A DNA stretch of 64,000 bases from Streptomyces sp. SAI-135. Lineage in GTDB: Bacteria; Actinomycetota; Actinomycetes; Streptomycetales; Streptomycetaceae. The notes beneath the pieces are model-generated. The model saw only the letters and a program-made list of their open reading frames with translations. It was not told the DNA's origin and did not search any database. Location: the NCBI RefSeq assembly GCF_029893805.1, contig NZ_JARXYP010000002.1, positions 6,572,001 to 6,636,000 of the forward strand, given 5' to 3'. The position numbers and the translations under genes were made by a program. This document shows positions 25,502 to 37,800 of the stretch, piece after piece; position 1 is the first letter of the stretch, and every line of letters begins with the position of its first letter.

Positions 25502-25523
25502 GGCGGCGTGATCGGGCGCCGCC
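25502..25523. terminator. Bidirectional hairpin between convergent proS and the minus-strand gene
   Basis: GGCGGCG pairs with CGCCGCC around an 8-base loop and fills the gap between the two convergent stop codons. Confidence 0.6.
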
Positions 25524-26423
25524 TCACAGCCACCCGGCGAACTCCAGCAGCAGCTCGGCGTCCCGGGGCCGCCCGACCCGCAGCGCCCGCACCCCGGACT
25601 CCACGGCCCGGAACAGCGTCCACCCGCGCAGCCGCTCCTGGTCCACCTCCAGCGACTCCGCGAGCCGCTTCACGCGCCGCCGGGTGGTCGCCGCCCCCGA
25701 GGGCGAGGCGATCAGGTCCTCCACGCGGTCCCGCACCAGCCGGGCGAGATCGAACGCGCACTCGCCGACCACGGGGTCGGGACCCACGGCCAGCCAGGGG
25801 GCCCGGGTGCCCGCCAGCACCTTGCTCTGCCGGAACGTGCCGTGCAGCAGCCGCTCCTCCGGCGGCGCGGCCAGCAACGACTCGCGCGCGTCCAGAGCCG
25901 CGCTCACCAGCCCCGCCACCTCCGCGGAGGCGCTCCGCATGGCCGCCGCCTGCCGTCCGGTCCGCTCGGCCACCGTCTCGAAGACATGGGCGTTGTCGTC
26001 GCCGGGAGGCTCCACCCACAGCCGCCGCAGGGTCCCGGCCGCCTCCAGCAACGCCTTCGCCTCCGGCAGCGACCGCACGGAGACATCGGGATGCAGCCGT
26101 TCGAGCAGCAGCGCCCCCTCCGTGACGAAGGGCTCCAGGAGCTGTACGGCCCCCCGCCCGTCCCAGTGCGCGAGAGCCGCCCGCTCGCTCTCCGGACGGG
26201 CCCGGGGCGGGGCCAGCTTGAGCACGGCCGGTGTCCCGTCGGGCCGCCGCACGAGCACGACGAGGCTGCTGCGGCCGCCGGGCACCTGGACCCGCTCCAC
26301 GGTCAACTCGCGCAGCGCGACGGCCTGTCCGGCGGTCCCGGGCAACTCGTCCACCCAGTCGTCGGCGTCCGGTCCGCTCTCGCCGAGCGCCCGCACCAGC
26401 CGCTGCGGTGGTTCGAAAGCCAT
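25524..26423 (-). CDS. Aminoglycoside phosphotransferase-fold protein lacking catalytic residues
   Basis: A 299-residue protein resembling streptomycin/aminoglycoside 6-phosphotransferases. The lysine strand is kept (GTPAVLKLAPP) and the hinge reads GALLLERLHPDVSV. The catalytic loop, normally HGDxxxxN, reads HGTFRQSK, so Asp is T196 and Asn is K201. The metal-binding Asp of the IDPK-type motif is replaced by glycine (WLAVGPDPVVGE, G214). All three key catalytic positions are therefore changed while the fold is maintained, suggesting a pseudokinase or a binding protein rather than a resistance enzyme. It is first in map order of three minus-strand genes and last to be transcribed. Confidence 0.82.
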   Translation of the reverse strand: MAFEPPQRLVRALGESGPDADDWVDELPGTAGQAVALRELTVERVQVPGGRSSLVVLVRRPDGTPAVLKLAPPRARPESERAALAHWDGRGAVQLLEPFVTEGALLLERLHPDVSVRSLPEAKALLEAAGTLRRLWVEPPGDDNAHVFETVAERTGRQAAAMRSASAEVAGLVSAALDARESLLAAPPEERLLHGTFRQSKVLAGTRAPWLAVGPDPVVGECAFDLARLVRDRVEDLIASPSGAATTRRRVKRLAESLEVDQERLRGWTLFRAVESGVRALRVGRPRDAELLLEFAGWL

Positions 26424-26451
26424 GCGCGAGTCGTTCCCTTCCAGTACCGCG

Positions 26452-26931
26452 TTACGCCGGGGGAGCCGCCGAGGAGACCGAGGTCGGGGACGGGGACGAC
26501 CCCGTGTCCGCCCGCTCGGCGAGCCCAGGGAAGGCTACGCTCTCGCCGCGCCAGCGCACGGCCCGCACCGCGGCCTCCCGCAGCGCCTCGGCGGCCCTGC
26601 TCCGCCACCCGCCCCCGGTTGCCCGCACCACGTCGGAGTACACCCCGGCCACCCGGTCCTCCAGGCCGGCGGCGAGCCGTACCGCCGCGGCCGGGTCCGG
26701 CACCGGGAAGGGCAGCGCGTACGCCGCCGCGGCGGCCACCGGCGTCCCGCCCAGGCTGCGCACCGCACGCACGAGGGCGTCCCGGCGGGCCCGGTGGGCG
26801 TCATAGGCGGCCCTGGCCTCCGCGCGCCGGCCCTCGTCGATCCGGCCGCCGACGACGCCGTAGCCGTAGACGGCGGCGTGCTCGGCGGCCAGCGCCTTCT
26901 GGAGGGCCGCCAGCTCCTGCTTCTCGCTCAT
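26452..26931 (-). CDS. Ferritin-like DUF4439 protein
   Basis: A 159-residue helical protein beginning MSEKQELAALQKALAAEHAA, followed by YGYGVVGGRIDEGRRAEARA, a pattern typical of the ferritin-like DUF4439 family. EH and ExxR/HRARR positions could bind metal, but function is not known. The start overlaps the stop of the upstream lipoprotein gene by four bases (ATGA), so the two are translationally coupled. Confidence 0.82.
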   Translation of the reverse strand: MSEKQELAALQKALAAEHAAVYGYGVVGGRIDEGRRAEARAAYDAHRARRDALVRAVRSLGGTPVAAAAAYALPFPVPDPAAAVRLAAGLEDRVAGVYSDVVRATGGGWRSRAAEALREAAVRAVRWRGESVAFPGLAERADTGSSPSPTSVSSAAPPA

Positions 26932-27467
26932 CGGGCACGCTCCGTCAGCAGATAGGCGTGCGCCGCGCCGGCCGCCGCCACCGAGGCCAGCAGCCGGGCC
27001 AGCTCGCCCGGCACCTCCAGCAGGGTCCTGGCCCGCCGGTCGGCGAGCTCGCGCTCGGCGGCGGCGAGCTGGGCGAGGGCGTCCGTCTCGGTCGCGGGCA
27101 CGACGACCGACGGCGACGGTGATGGCGCGGGCGAGGCGCTGCCCGACGGACTCGCAGCGGAGCCCGCCGTGACCGACTCCCCGAACGCCTCCGCGTGCCG
27201 CACCGCCTCCGCGCGCAACGGCCCCACCCGCTCCGCGAGCGCCGGATGGGCGGCCAGGACGGCGTCGTAGCGCTCGACGATCCCCCGGCTGTCCCGGGCC
27301 GCGCCCACGCGGACCCGCTCGACGACGGACGGACTTCCGGCGGTTCCGTCCTCGACGCTTCCGGACCCGTCGGAGCACCCCACGAGGAGGGCGCCCCCGG
27401 CGACCGAGGCGAGCAGGGATCTTCTCCGCGGCCCCGGGGGGACGCGCGACGGAGGCGGGTACGGCAC
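26928..27467 (-). CDS. Putative lipoprotein
   Basis: A 179-residue lipoprotein: RRRSLLASVAGGALLVGCSD carries a basic n-region, a hydrophobic stretch and a lipobox (LVGC). The mature part is helical, with a Ser/Pro linker in the middle (SPSGSASPAPSPSPS). The C-terminal helical region (ALAQLAAAERELADRRARTL) resembles the partner regions often found beside DUF4439 genes. Function unknown. It heads the three-gene minus-strand operon, divergent from rimP across a 175-base gap. Confidence 0.8.
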   Translation of the reverse strand: MPYPPPSRVPPGPRRRSLLASVAGGALLVGCSDGSGSVEDGTAGSPSVVERVRVGAARDSRGIVERYDAVLAAHPALAERVGPLRAEAVRHAEAFGESVTAGSAASPSGSASPAPSPSPSVVVPATETDALAQLAAAERELADRRARTLLEVPGELARLLASVAAAGAAHAYLLTERAR

Positions 27468-27642
27468 GGCAGACGTCCTCAGGAAGCTCGTACGAACACA
27501 CGGGCGGGAGGTCGGGCCCGCCGGCGATCACGGTACCCGCGCATCCGCGGTCACCTGGAAGCAACACCCTCCGCGAGCGGATACCCTTTGACCAGACACG
27601 CGACCTACCCACAACAGCACACGCGGCCGAGGAGTCACCCGG

Positions 27643-28140
27643 ATGAGCACCACCCAGAGCGAGAGGCTGCGAGAGCTCCTGGAACCGCTCGTCACCGCCC
27701 AGGGCCTGGATCTCGAAGAGATCGCAGTGGACTCCGTAGGACGAAAGCGGGTGCTGCGCGTGGTCGTCGACTCCGACACCGGGGCCGACCTGGACCAGAT
27801 CGCCGATGTGAGCCGCGCGCTCTCGGCGAAGCTCGACGAGACCGACGCGATGGGCGCAGGGGAGTACACCCTCGAGGTCGGCACCCCGGGCGCAGAACGC
27901 CTCCTCAAGGAACACCGGCACTACGAGCGTGCCGTGGACCGCCTGGTGAAGTTCCAGCTCACCGAGGGCGGGGAACTGGTCGCCCGGATCCTGAAGGTCG
28001 ACGACGAGGGCCTGGACCTGGAGGTGCCCGGTGTGAAGGGCCGCAAGGCCACCGCCCGCCGGCTCGCCTTCTCCGAGTTCGACAAGGCACGCGTGCAGGT
28101 CGAGTTCAGCCGCAAGGACAAGAACGAAGAGGAGGCGTAG
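27643..28140 (+). CDS. rimP: Ribosome maturation factor RimP
   Basis: A 165-residue 30S-assembly factor. The N-terminal domain (LVTAQGLDLEEIAVDSVGRK) and LEVGTPGAERLLKEHRHYER are family hallmarks, and the C-terminal SH3-like domain ends KDKNEEEA. It begins the classic rimP-nusA-ylxR-infB-rbfA-truB translation/transcription operon; nusA follows after two bases. GAGGAG lies upstream of the ATG. Confidence 0.96.
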   Translation: MSTTQSERLRELLEPLVTAQGLDLEEIAVDSVGRKRVLRVVVDSDTGADLDQIADVSRALSAKLDETDAMGAGEYTLEVGTPGAERLLKEHRHYERAVDRLVKFQLTEGGELVARILKVDDEGLDLEVPGVKGRKATARRLAFSEFDKARVQVEFSRKDKNEEEA

Positions 28141-28142
28141 CC

Positions 28143-29129
28143 GTGGACATCGACATGAGTGCCCTGCGGGGCTTGGTACGGGAGAAGGAGATCTCCTTCG
28201 ACCTGTTGGTCGAGGCGATCGAGTCGGCCCTCCTCATCGCCTACCACCGCACCGAGGGAAGCCACCGCCACGCGCGCGTGAAGCTCGACCGGGACTCCGG
28301 ACACGTGGTCGTGTGGGCGAAGGAGGACCCCGAGGAGCTCGAAGAGGGCCAGGAGCCCCGGGAGTTCGACGACACCCCGTCCGACTTCGGCCGTATCGCC
28401 GCCACCACCGCCAAGCAGGTCATCCTGCAGCGGCTGCGCGACGCCGAGGACGACGCGACGCTCGGCGAGTACGCGGGGCGCGAGGGCGACATCGTCATGG
28501 GCGTGGTCCAGCAGGGCCGCGACCCGAAGAACGTGCTGGTGGACATCGGCAAGCTGGAGGCCATCCTGCCGGTGCAGGAGCAGGTGCCCGGCGAGACCTA
28601 TCCGCACGGCATGCGGCTGCGGTCGTACGTCGTACGCGTGGCGAGGGGTGTGCGCGGTCCGTCCGTCACCCTCTCCCGCACGCACCCCAATCTGGTGAAG
28701 AAGCTCTTCGCCCTGGAGGTGCCGGAGATCGCCGACGGTTCCGTCGAGATCGCCGCGATCGCCCGCGAGGCCGGTCACCGCACCAAGATCGCCGTACGGT
28801 CCACCCGTTCGGGCCTGAACGCCAAGGGCGCCTGCATCGGCCCCATGGGCGGCCGTGTGCGCAATGTCATGGGCGAGCTGAACGGTGAGAAGATCGACAT
28901 CGTCGACTGGTCGGACGACCCGGCGGAGATGGTGGCCAACGCCCTCTCGCCGGCCCGCGTCTCCAAGGTCGAGGTCGTGGACATGGCCGCCCGCTCCGCG
29001 CGCGTGACCGTCCCCGACTACCAGCTCTCCCTCGCCATCGGCAAGGAAGGGCAGAACGCCCGGCTCGCGGCCCGGCTCACGGGATGGCGGATCGACATCC
29101 GTCCGGACACCGAGCAGGCCGCCGAGTAG
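28143..29129 (+). CDS. nusA: Transcription termination/antitermination factor NusA
   Basis: NusA, 328 residues from GTG at 28143, two bases after rimP. The N-terminal RNA-polymerase-binding domain (LVREKEISFDLLVEAIESAL) is followed by an S1 domain (GDIVMGVVQQGRDPKNVLVD) and two KH domains (GACIGPMGGRVRNVMGELNG; LAIGKEGQNARLAARLTG). The acidic C-terminal repeats of enterobacterial NusA are absent, as usual in actinobacteria. It modulates pausing, termination and rRNA antitermination. Confidence 0.97.
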   Translation: MDIDMSALRGLVREKEISFDLLVEAIESALLIAYHRTEGSHRHARVKLDRDSGHVVVWAKEDPEELEEGQEPREFDDTPSDFGRIAATTAKQVILQRLRDAEDDATLGEYAGREGDIVMGVVQQGRDPKNVLVDIGKLEAILPVQEQVPGETYPHGMRLRSYVVRVARGVRGPSVTLSRTHPNLVKKLFALEVPEIADGSVEIAAIAREAGHRTKIAVRSTRSGLNAKGACIGPMGGRVRNVMGELNGEKIDIVDWSDDPAEMVANALSPARVSKVEVVDMAARSARVTVPDYQLSLAIGKEGQNARLAARLTGWRIDIRPDTEQAAE

Positions 29130-29245
29130 CGCTGCGGAACAGCGCAGGGGAATAGATCCAAGCCGCAGGTGGCTTAGATCACGACAACAACCGTTCGATC
29201 GCTGCCCCCAAGGGGTGAGGTCGGTACGGGGAGGTAGACTTAAGA

Positions 29246-29527
29246 GTGTCTGGCCGGACGCCCGCCCGAGCATGCCCTGAACGCACCTGTGTGGGATGCA
29301 GGCAGCGAGCGGCCAAGACCGATCTGCTGCGCATCGTGGTGATCGAGGACGCATGCGTCCCTGATCCTCGCGGTACGCTGCCCGGCCGGGGTGCGTACAT
29401 CCACCCCGCCCTGGTCTGTCTCGACCAGGCGGTACGCCGCCGGGCGTTCACGCGGGCGTTGCGCGCCCCGGGAACGCTCGACACAAAGGCGTTGCGCCAG
29501 TACGTCGAGCAGACAGACAGTTGCTGA
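29246..29527 (+). CDS. ylxR: YlxR family RNA-binding protein (DUF448)
   Basis: A small 93-residue protein starting at GTG 29246 with the family signature PERTCVGCRQRAAKTDLLRI and GRGAYIHPALVCLDQAVRRR. It is always found between nusA and infB; it is a putative nucleic-acid-binding protein, and in other bacteria has been linked to RNase P or transcription regulation (family knowledge). Conserved cysteines CVGC are present. Confidence 0.92.
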   Translation: MSGRTPARACPERTCVGCRQRAAKTDLLRIVVIEDACVPDPRGTLPGRGAYIHPALVCLDQAVRRRAFTRALRAPGTLDTKALRQYVEQTDSC

Positions 29528-29609
29528 GCAGGCAACACCGTAAGAAGCGTCGCGCGGAACCCCCGTGCGGCCCAGGTACCCCGCGAGTTGGAAGTAGGTC
29601 GAGATTGCG

Positions 29610-29652
29610 ATGAGCACTCGATGAGCACGCGATGAGTACGCCCATGAAGTAG
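29610..29652 (+). promoter_or_regulatory. Three overlapping mini-ORFs in the infB leader
   Basis: ATGAGCACTCGATGA (29610-29624), ATGAGCACGCGATGA (29621-29635) and ATGAGTACGCCCATGAAGTAG (29632-29652, 21 bases split here as ATGAGTACG and CCCATGAAGTAG) encode MSTR, MSTR and MSTPMK. Each stop overlaps the next start by ATGA. They end 38 bases before infB. They could be leader peptides for attenuation or translational coupling, or chance repeats; no ribosome-binding site is obvious. Confidence 0.4.
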
Positions 29653-29656
29653 CGAC

Positions 29657-29677
29657 GGTCCGGACGCAACCCGGACC
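29657..29677 (+). promoter_or_regulatory. Hairpin preceding the infB ribosome-binding site
   Basis: GGTCCGG pairs with CCGGACC around a 7-base loop and ends two bases before the AAAAGGAG site. It could modulate infB translation. Confidence 0.5.
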
Positions 29678-29690
29678 TAAAAGGAGCGAA

Positions 29691-32822
<3,132 letters not shown>

Positions 32823-32840
32823 CCTGCACAGCACGCGATC

Positions 32841-32880
32841 GGGGCCGGTCGGCGGACGTAATATCCGTCGATCGGCCCCG
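32841..32880 (+). terminator. Hairpin after infB
   Basis: GGGGCCG pairs with CGGCCCC, extended by an inner CGGCGGA/TCCGTCG pairing, starting about 20 bases after the infB stop. It may only attenuate read-through to the following genes. Confidence 0.6.
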
Positions 32881-32956
32881 GCCGTTGCGTGTACGGTTCC
32901 CGTATCGGCGTCGACGCGGCGCCCGTACCCCGAACCGGCGGGACATCCGGACACAC

Positions 32957-33250
32957 ATGTATGTGGGGACTCTGTCCTTCGACCTCCTCCTCGGTGACGT
33001 GCACTCGCTGAAGGAGAAACGCTCTCTCGTCCGTCCGATCGTGGCCGAGCTCCAGCGCAAGTACGCGGTGAGCGTGGCGGAGACGGGCAACCAGAACCTC
33101 CATCGCCGGGCCGAGATCGGGCTGGCGATGGTGTCCGGGGACACGGGACACCTCACCGACGTACTGGACCGCTGCGAGCGGCTGGTCGCCGCGCGGCCCG
33201 AGGTGGAACTGCTCTCGGTTCGACGCAGGCTCCACAGCGACGAAGACTGA
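32957..33250 (+). CDS. DUF503 family protein
   Basis: A 97-residue protein starting MYVGTLSFDLLLGDVHSLKE at ATG 32957, matching the small DUF503 (YlxP-like) family found between infB and rbfA. The rest, KRSLVRPIVAELQRKYAVSV, is a ferredoxin-like alpha/beta fold typical of the family. Function is unestablished, though position suggests ribosome biogenesis. An upstream in-frame extension exists but lacks conservation. Confidence 0.92.
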   Translation: MYVGTLSFDLLLGDVHSLKEKRSLVRPIVAELQRKYAVSVAETGNQNLHRRAEIGLAMVSGDTGHLTDVLDRCERLVAARPEVELLSVRRRLHSDED

Positions 33251-33282
33251 AGCAACAAGTAAGTACTTAAGGAGACGGACCA

Positions 33283-33735
33283 GTGGCCGACAACGCGCGC
33301 GCCAAGAGGCTGGCGGACCTCATCCGAGAGGTGGTGGCCCAGAAGCTGCTGCGCGGGATCAAGGACCCGCGGCTCGGCTCACACGTCACCATCACGGACA
33401 CCCGGGTCACGGGCGACCTGCGGGAGGCGACCGTCTTCTACACGGTGTACGGGGGCGACGAGGAGCGGGCGGCCGCGGCCGCCGGGCTGGAGAGCGCCAA
33501 GGGCGTCCTCCGGTCCGCCGTGGGGGCGGCGGCGGGCGTGAAGTTCACGCCGACGCTGACCTTCGTCGCGGACGCGCTGCCCGACACCGCCAGGACCATC
33601 GACGACCTGCTCGACAAGGCCCGGCAGTCCGACGAGAAGGTGCGCGAGGTCTCGGCCGGCGCCAAGTACGCCGGCGAAGCCGACCCGTACCGCAAGCCGG
33701 GCGACGAGGACGAGACGGACGACGCCGCCGAATGA
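33283..33735 (+). CDS. rbfA: Ribosome-binding factor A
   Basis: RbfA, 150 residues, a KH-like 30S maturation factor. GTG at 33283 follows AAGGAGA. Hallmarks are ARAKRLADLIREVVAQKL, the KDPRLGSHVTITDTRVTGDL stretch and LTFVADALPDTARTIDDLL. The acidic C-terminal tail (GDEDETDDAAE) is typical of actinobacterial versions. It overlaps truB by ATGA. Confidence 0.96.
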   Translation: MADNARAKRLADLIREVVAQKLLRGIKDPRLGSHVTITDTRVTGDLREATVFYTVYGGDEERAAAAAGLESAKGVLRSAVGAAAGVKFTPTLTFVADALPDTARTIDDLLDKARQSDEKVREVSAGAKYAGEADPYRKPGDEDETDDAAE

Positions 33736-34637
33736 CCGAGAAGAACCGGACGCCCGACGGCCTTGTCATCGTCGACAAGCCGTCGGGCTTCACTTCGCAC
33801 GACGTGGTCGCCAAGATGCGCGGGATCGCGAGGACCCGCCGCGTCGGACACGCGGGCACCCTCGACCCGATGGCGACGGGGGTGCTGGTCCTGGGCGTCG
33901 AGAGGGCGACCAAACTGCTGGGGCACCTCGCGCTGACCGAGAAGGAGTACCTGGGCACGGTCCGGCTCGGCCAGACGACCCTGACCGACGACGCCGAGGG
34001 CGAGATCACGGGGTCGGTGGACGCCTCGAAGGTCACCCGTGACGCCGTCGACGCGGGGATCGCCAAGCTGACCGGCGACATCATGCAGGTGCCGTCCAAG
34101 GTCAGCGCCATCAAGATCGACGGGGTGCGCTCGTACAAGCGGGCCCGTGAGGGCGAGGAGTTCGAGATCCCCGCCCGGCCGGTCACCGTCTCGTCCTTCG
34201 CGGTCCACGACGTCCGGGACGCGGTCGCCGAGGACGGCACCCCGGTCCTGGACCTGGTGGTCTCCGTGGTCTGCTCGTCCGGCACCTACATCCGGGCCCT
34301 CGCCCGTGACCTGGGCGCCGACCTGGGCGTGGGCGGCCATCTGACGGCTCTGCGGCGCACCCGCGTGGGCCCGTACAAGCTGGACTCGGCCAGGACCCTC
34401 GACCAGCTCCAGCAGGAGCTGACGGTGATGCCGATCGCCGAGGCCGCCGCGGCCGCCTTCCGGCGCTGGGACGTCGACGGCCGCCGGGCCAAGCTGCTCC
34501 TCAACGGCGTACGGCTGGAGATGCCCGAGGAGTACGCGGGCGCCGGTACGGTGGCCGTCTTCGATCCCGAGGGCCGGTTCCTGGCGCTGGTCGAGGAACA
34601 GAAGGGCAAGGCGAAGAGCCTCGCCGTCTTCGGCTGA
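33732..34637 (+). CDS. truB: tRNA pseudouridine-55 synthase
   Basis: TruB, 301 residues, makes pseudouridine 55 in the T-loop of tRNAs. The family start DGLVIVDKPSGFTSHDVVAK and the catalytic aspartate motif RRVGHAGTLDPMATGVLVLG are present, along with YLGTVRLGQTTLTDDAEGE and SGTYIRALARDLG. A C-terminal actinobacterial TruB domain follows. Coupled to rbfA by ATGA. Confidence 0.96.
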   Translation: MTEKNRTPDGLVIVDKPSGFTSHDVVAKMRGIARTRRVGHAGTLDPMATGVLVLGVERATKLLGHLALTEKEYLGTVRLGQTTLTDDAEGEITGSVDASKVTRDAVDAGIAKLTGDIMQVPSKVSAIKIDGVRSYKRAREGEEFEIPARPVTVSSFAVHDVRDAVAEDGTPVLDLVVSVVCSSGTYIRALARDLGADLGVGGHLTALRRTRVGPYKLDSARTLDQLQQELTVMPIAEAAAAAFRRWDVDGRRAKLLLNGVRLEMPEEYAGAGTVAVFDPEGRFLALVEEQKGKAKSLAVFG

Positions 34638-34667
34638 GGCCGGGCCGTGGGGGCCGAGGGCGTCTGC

Positions 34668-34708
34668 CCGTGGAGCGGCGATCACGGGGTTGTGCCGCCG
34701 CTCCACGG
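34668..34708 (+). terminator. Terminator at the end of the rimP-truB operon
   Basis: CCGTGGAGCGGCG pairs exactly with CGCCGCTCCACGG (13 bp) around a 15-base loop, 31 bases after truB. Confidence 0.75.
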
Positions 34709-34893
34709 TCCCCCCTCGGTTCCCCCACCCCTAGGGTGTATCCGCCGCCCCCCTTCCATTCACCCGCCCGGGCAGGCGCTCGGAGTGAACCGGGGGAGTG
34801 GAAGGGGGCGCTTTCACCACGCGATCTGTCCCGCCGATCACCGCACGCCTACCGTCGAGCACAGGAACGTGCGTACGGCGGGGAGGTTCGGCC

Positions 34894-37800
34894 ATGGCGG
34901 CAGGGGGTGACTCCGTCGACGGAGCCGTGCCGTCCGTCTCCGGCACGCAGGGCTCGGGGCGGGACGTCACAGGTGCGCGGGAGATGCCCGGGCCGCAGGG
35001 GCGCGGGGCAGGTCCGTGGGCCCGGTGGGGCGGCCGGGCGGCCACCGCGGAGGACGGGCAGCCGCTGACGGGGTGTGAGAGGCACCGGTGGGGTCGCCGT
35101 GGCGAGCGAGATCAGCCCGCGCGGGATCGCCGCGGCGAACCCGGGGAGCAGCTCTCGTCCGGGGCCGTGCGGGACCCGGAACTCGTGCGGATCCACGATC
35201 TGGCGGGACGACTGCGGGGGACCGGCTTCGTCGGGGACCACCACGGCACCCTCGTCACCAGTCACGAGACCGTCGACGGGCTGTCCCGGCTGGTCCTGCG
35301 CGCCGGTGACCGCAGCTGTGTGGTGAGCGCCGACGCGGTGACCCCGCTGCCCGAGCTGGACCTGGCGCTCGTGCGGACCGAGGGGCTCGGCGTGGACCCG
35401 CTGCCCGTCTCCGTGCGTGACACCGTCGGGCCCGGCGCCTATGTGCGGCTGCCCGCCGGCTGCTGGCGCGAGGCCCGCGTGCTCGGTGCCGCCTCCGTCA
35501 CGTACGCGGCCACCGACCGCTTCCATCTCCTGGACGACGCCCTGGAGTTGGCGATCGGCACCGCGGGCCGGGACGCCCTGCGGCTGGGCGGAGGGGCCGC
35601 CGGGGGACCCGTGCTCGACGCCGACACCGGCGCGGTGGTCGCCGTCCTCGGCACCGCCCTGCACAGCGGCCACCGCGACAGCGGCTACGCGGTCCCGCTC
35701 GGTCCCGTCCGCACCGGCCCCCTCGCCGACCTGCTCGCGGAGAACGCCACGACCGTCCCGGCGTACGGCGCCGACCTCAACCTCGCCGGTGTGTTGGAAC
35801 TGACGGCCACCTCAGTGGGCCAGGACGGCCCGCCGGGCACCCTCGCGGGCCGCGCGGACACGGCGGAGCCGGTCGAACGGGCCGCGATCACACGGGAGTT
35901 CACCTCGTTCACCGAGGGCCAGAGCCCCGTCCTCGGCCTCGTCGGACCACCCGGCAGCGGCCGCACGACACAGCTCGCGGCCCTCGCCGCCCGCCGTCAC
36001 CGCGGCCCCGCCCCGGCACCCACGCTCTGGCTGCGCGGCGCCGACCTGGAGGACACCGACACCTCGGTGGCCGACGCGGCCCGCCGCGCGCTCACCAGGG
36101 CGGCCCGGATCGTGGCGGCCGCCGCGGACACCGCCCCCGCCGACCTGGGCGACACCACCCCCGAGCGGCTGGCCCGGCTCTCCCGCACGGCCGGCCGCCC
36201 CTTGTTCCTCCTCCTCGACGGCCCTGAGGAGATGCCCCCGGTCCTCGCCCACCGCCTTGCCGAGTGGACGAAGGGCACGGCGACATGGCTGGAGGAGACC
36301 GGAGCGCGGGCTGGTGGTCGCGTGCCGGGCGGAGTACTGGGAGGGGGCCGGGTTCCCGGAGGAGCTGCTGTACGGCGAGCCGCAGGGGCACGTCCCGCCC
36401 TGTGTACGGCTCGGCGACCTCTCCGACGACGAGGCCCGCCGGGCCCGGGCCCGCCACGCCCTCCCCGACGGCGCGCTCACCGCCTCCGACGCCCGCCACC
36501 CCCTCACCCTCCGCCTCCTCTCCGAGGTCCGTGCCGCCCTCCCGCACGCCCCCCACCCGCCCGTGGACCGCGACCAGGTCTTCGAGGCCCACCTCGACCT
36601 CATGTGCCTGCGCATCGCGGTACGCCTGGCCGGCCCGAGCGGTCTGCGCGGCACCGCCGTCCGCCGGCTCGCCGCGAAGGTCTCCGGCCAGGTCCACGAG
36701 GCCGCCCGCCGCAGCCTCGGCCCGGGCCAGGGCGCACTGGACCGGGAGTCGTTCGAGGCGGTGTTCCCCTGGGGCCGGGCCCCGAAGCGGCTCGGCGGCA
36801 CCGGCTGGGCCTCCGCCGTCCTCGCCGAGGGCCTCCTGGTCCCCGCCGGCAGCGGCTACCGCTTCGCCCACGAGGAGCTCGCCGACTGGATCCAGGGCAT
36901 GCACCTGGACCTGGACGAGGCCCTGCGCGTCCTGGTCCACCGCCGCCGCACCGGCCCCGCCCACCCCCTGCCCGTCCCGCACCACCGCATCGGTCCCGTC
37001 GTCCAGGCCCTGCTCCTGGTCGCCCGCCAGCACGGCACACCGCAACTGGCGTACCGGCTGGAGGAGTTGCTGCACGCCCTCGACGCCGACCCGCAGTCCT
37101 GGTGGGCGGCCCGCCTGTTCGCCGAGACTCTGCTGCGGGTGCCCGACGCGACGCCGTACACCGACGTCCTGAGGCAGCTCGCCGACCGCCTCGTGGCCCG
37201 GCGCCGCCAGGAGGAGCCGGTCCCGCCCGTGTTCGGGCCCGCCTTCTGGACCGCCCTGCGGCTCTCGCCGGGCACCCGCTTCGAGCTGCTGCGCCGTCTC
37301 CTCCTCGCCGACGGGCCGCCGCACGAACCCGGCCCCCGGTTCCTGGACGCCGTCGCGGAGCTGCTCGCCGCCGACCCCACCGCCGTACAGCCGCATCTCG
37401 CCCGCTGGTTCGACGACGAGCGGCCGTTGCCCGCGACTCCGCACGCGACCGTGGCGAAGGCCGCGCAGGCGCTGCTGCACACGCACCGGAGCCGGGCCCT
37501 GGACGACCTCGCGGAGGTGCTCGTCGGCTGTGCGCACCGGCGGGCCGACGAACTGCTCGCCGTGCTGGCCGAGGACGAGCCGTCGGCGGTGTGCCGGGCC
37601 GTGGACCGGTGGGCGCACGACGAGCGGCCCGCCAGAAGGGTGGCCGCGGTGGCCTACGGACTGCGTGCCGCCCCGCACGTGCGCACCGACGCCGACCGCG
37701 AACTCCTGCGCTACACGGCCCTCGCCCTGCTGGCCCGCCCCGAGGACTGCACCCTGCACGGCGGCGCGCTCGCCCTGCTGGTCCGCGATCCCCGCACGCG

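Noticed and set aside
27588..27616. TTGACC upstream of rimP as a -35 element
   Set aside because: No acceptable -10 hexamer at 16-18 bases; too weak to report as a promoter.
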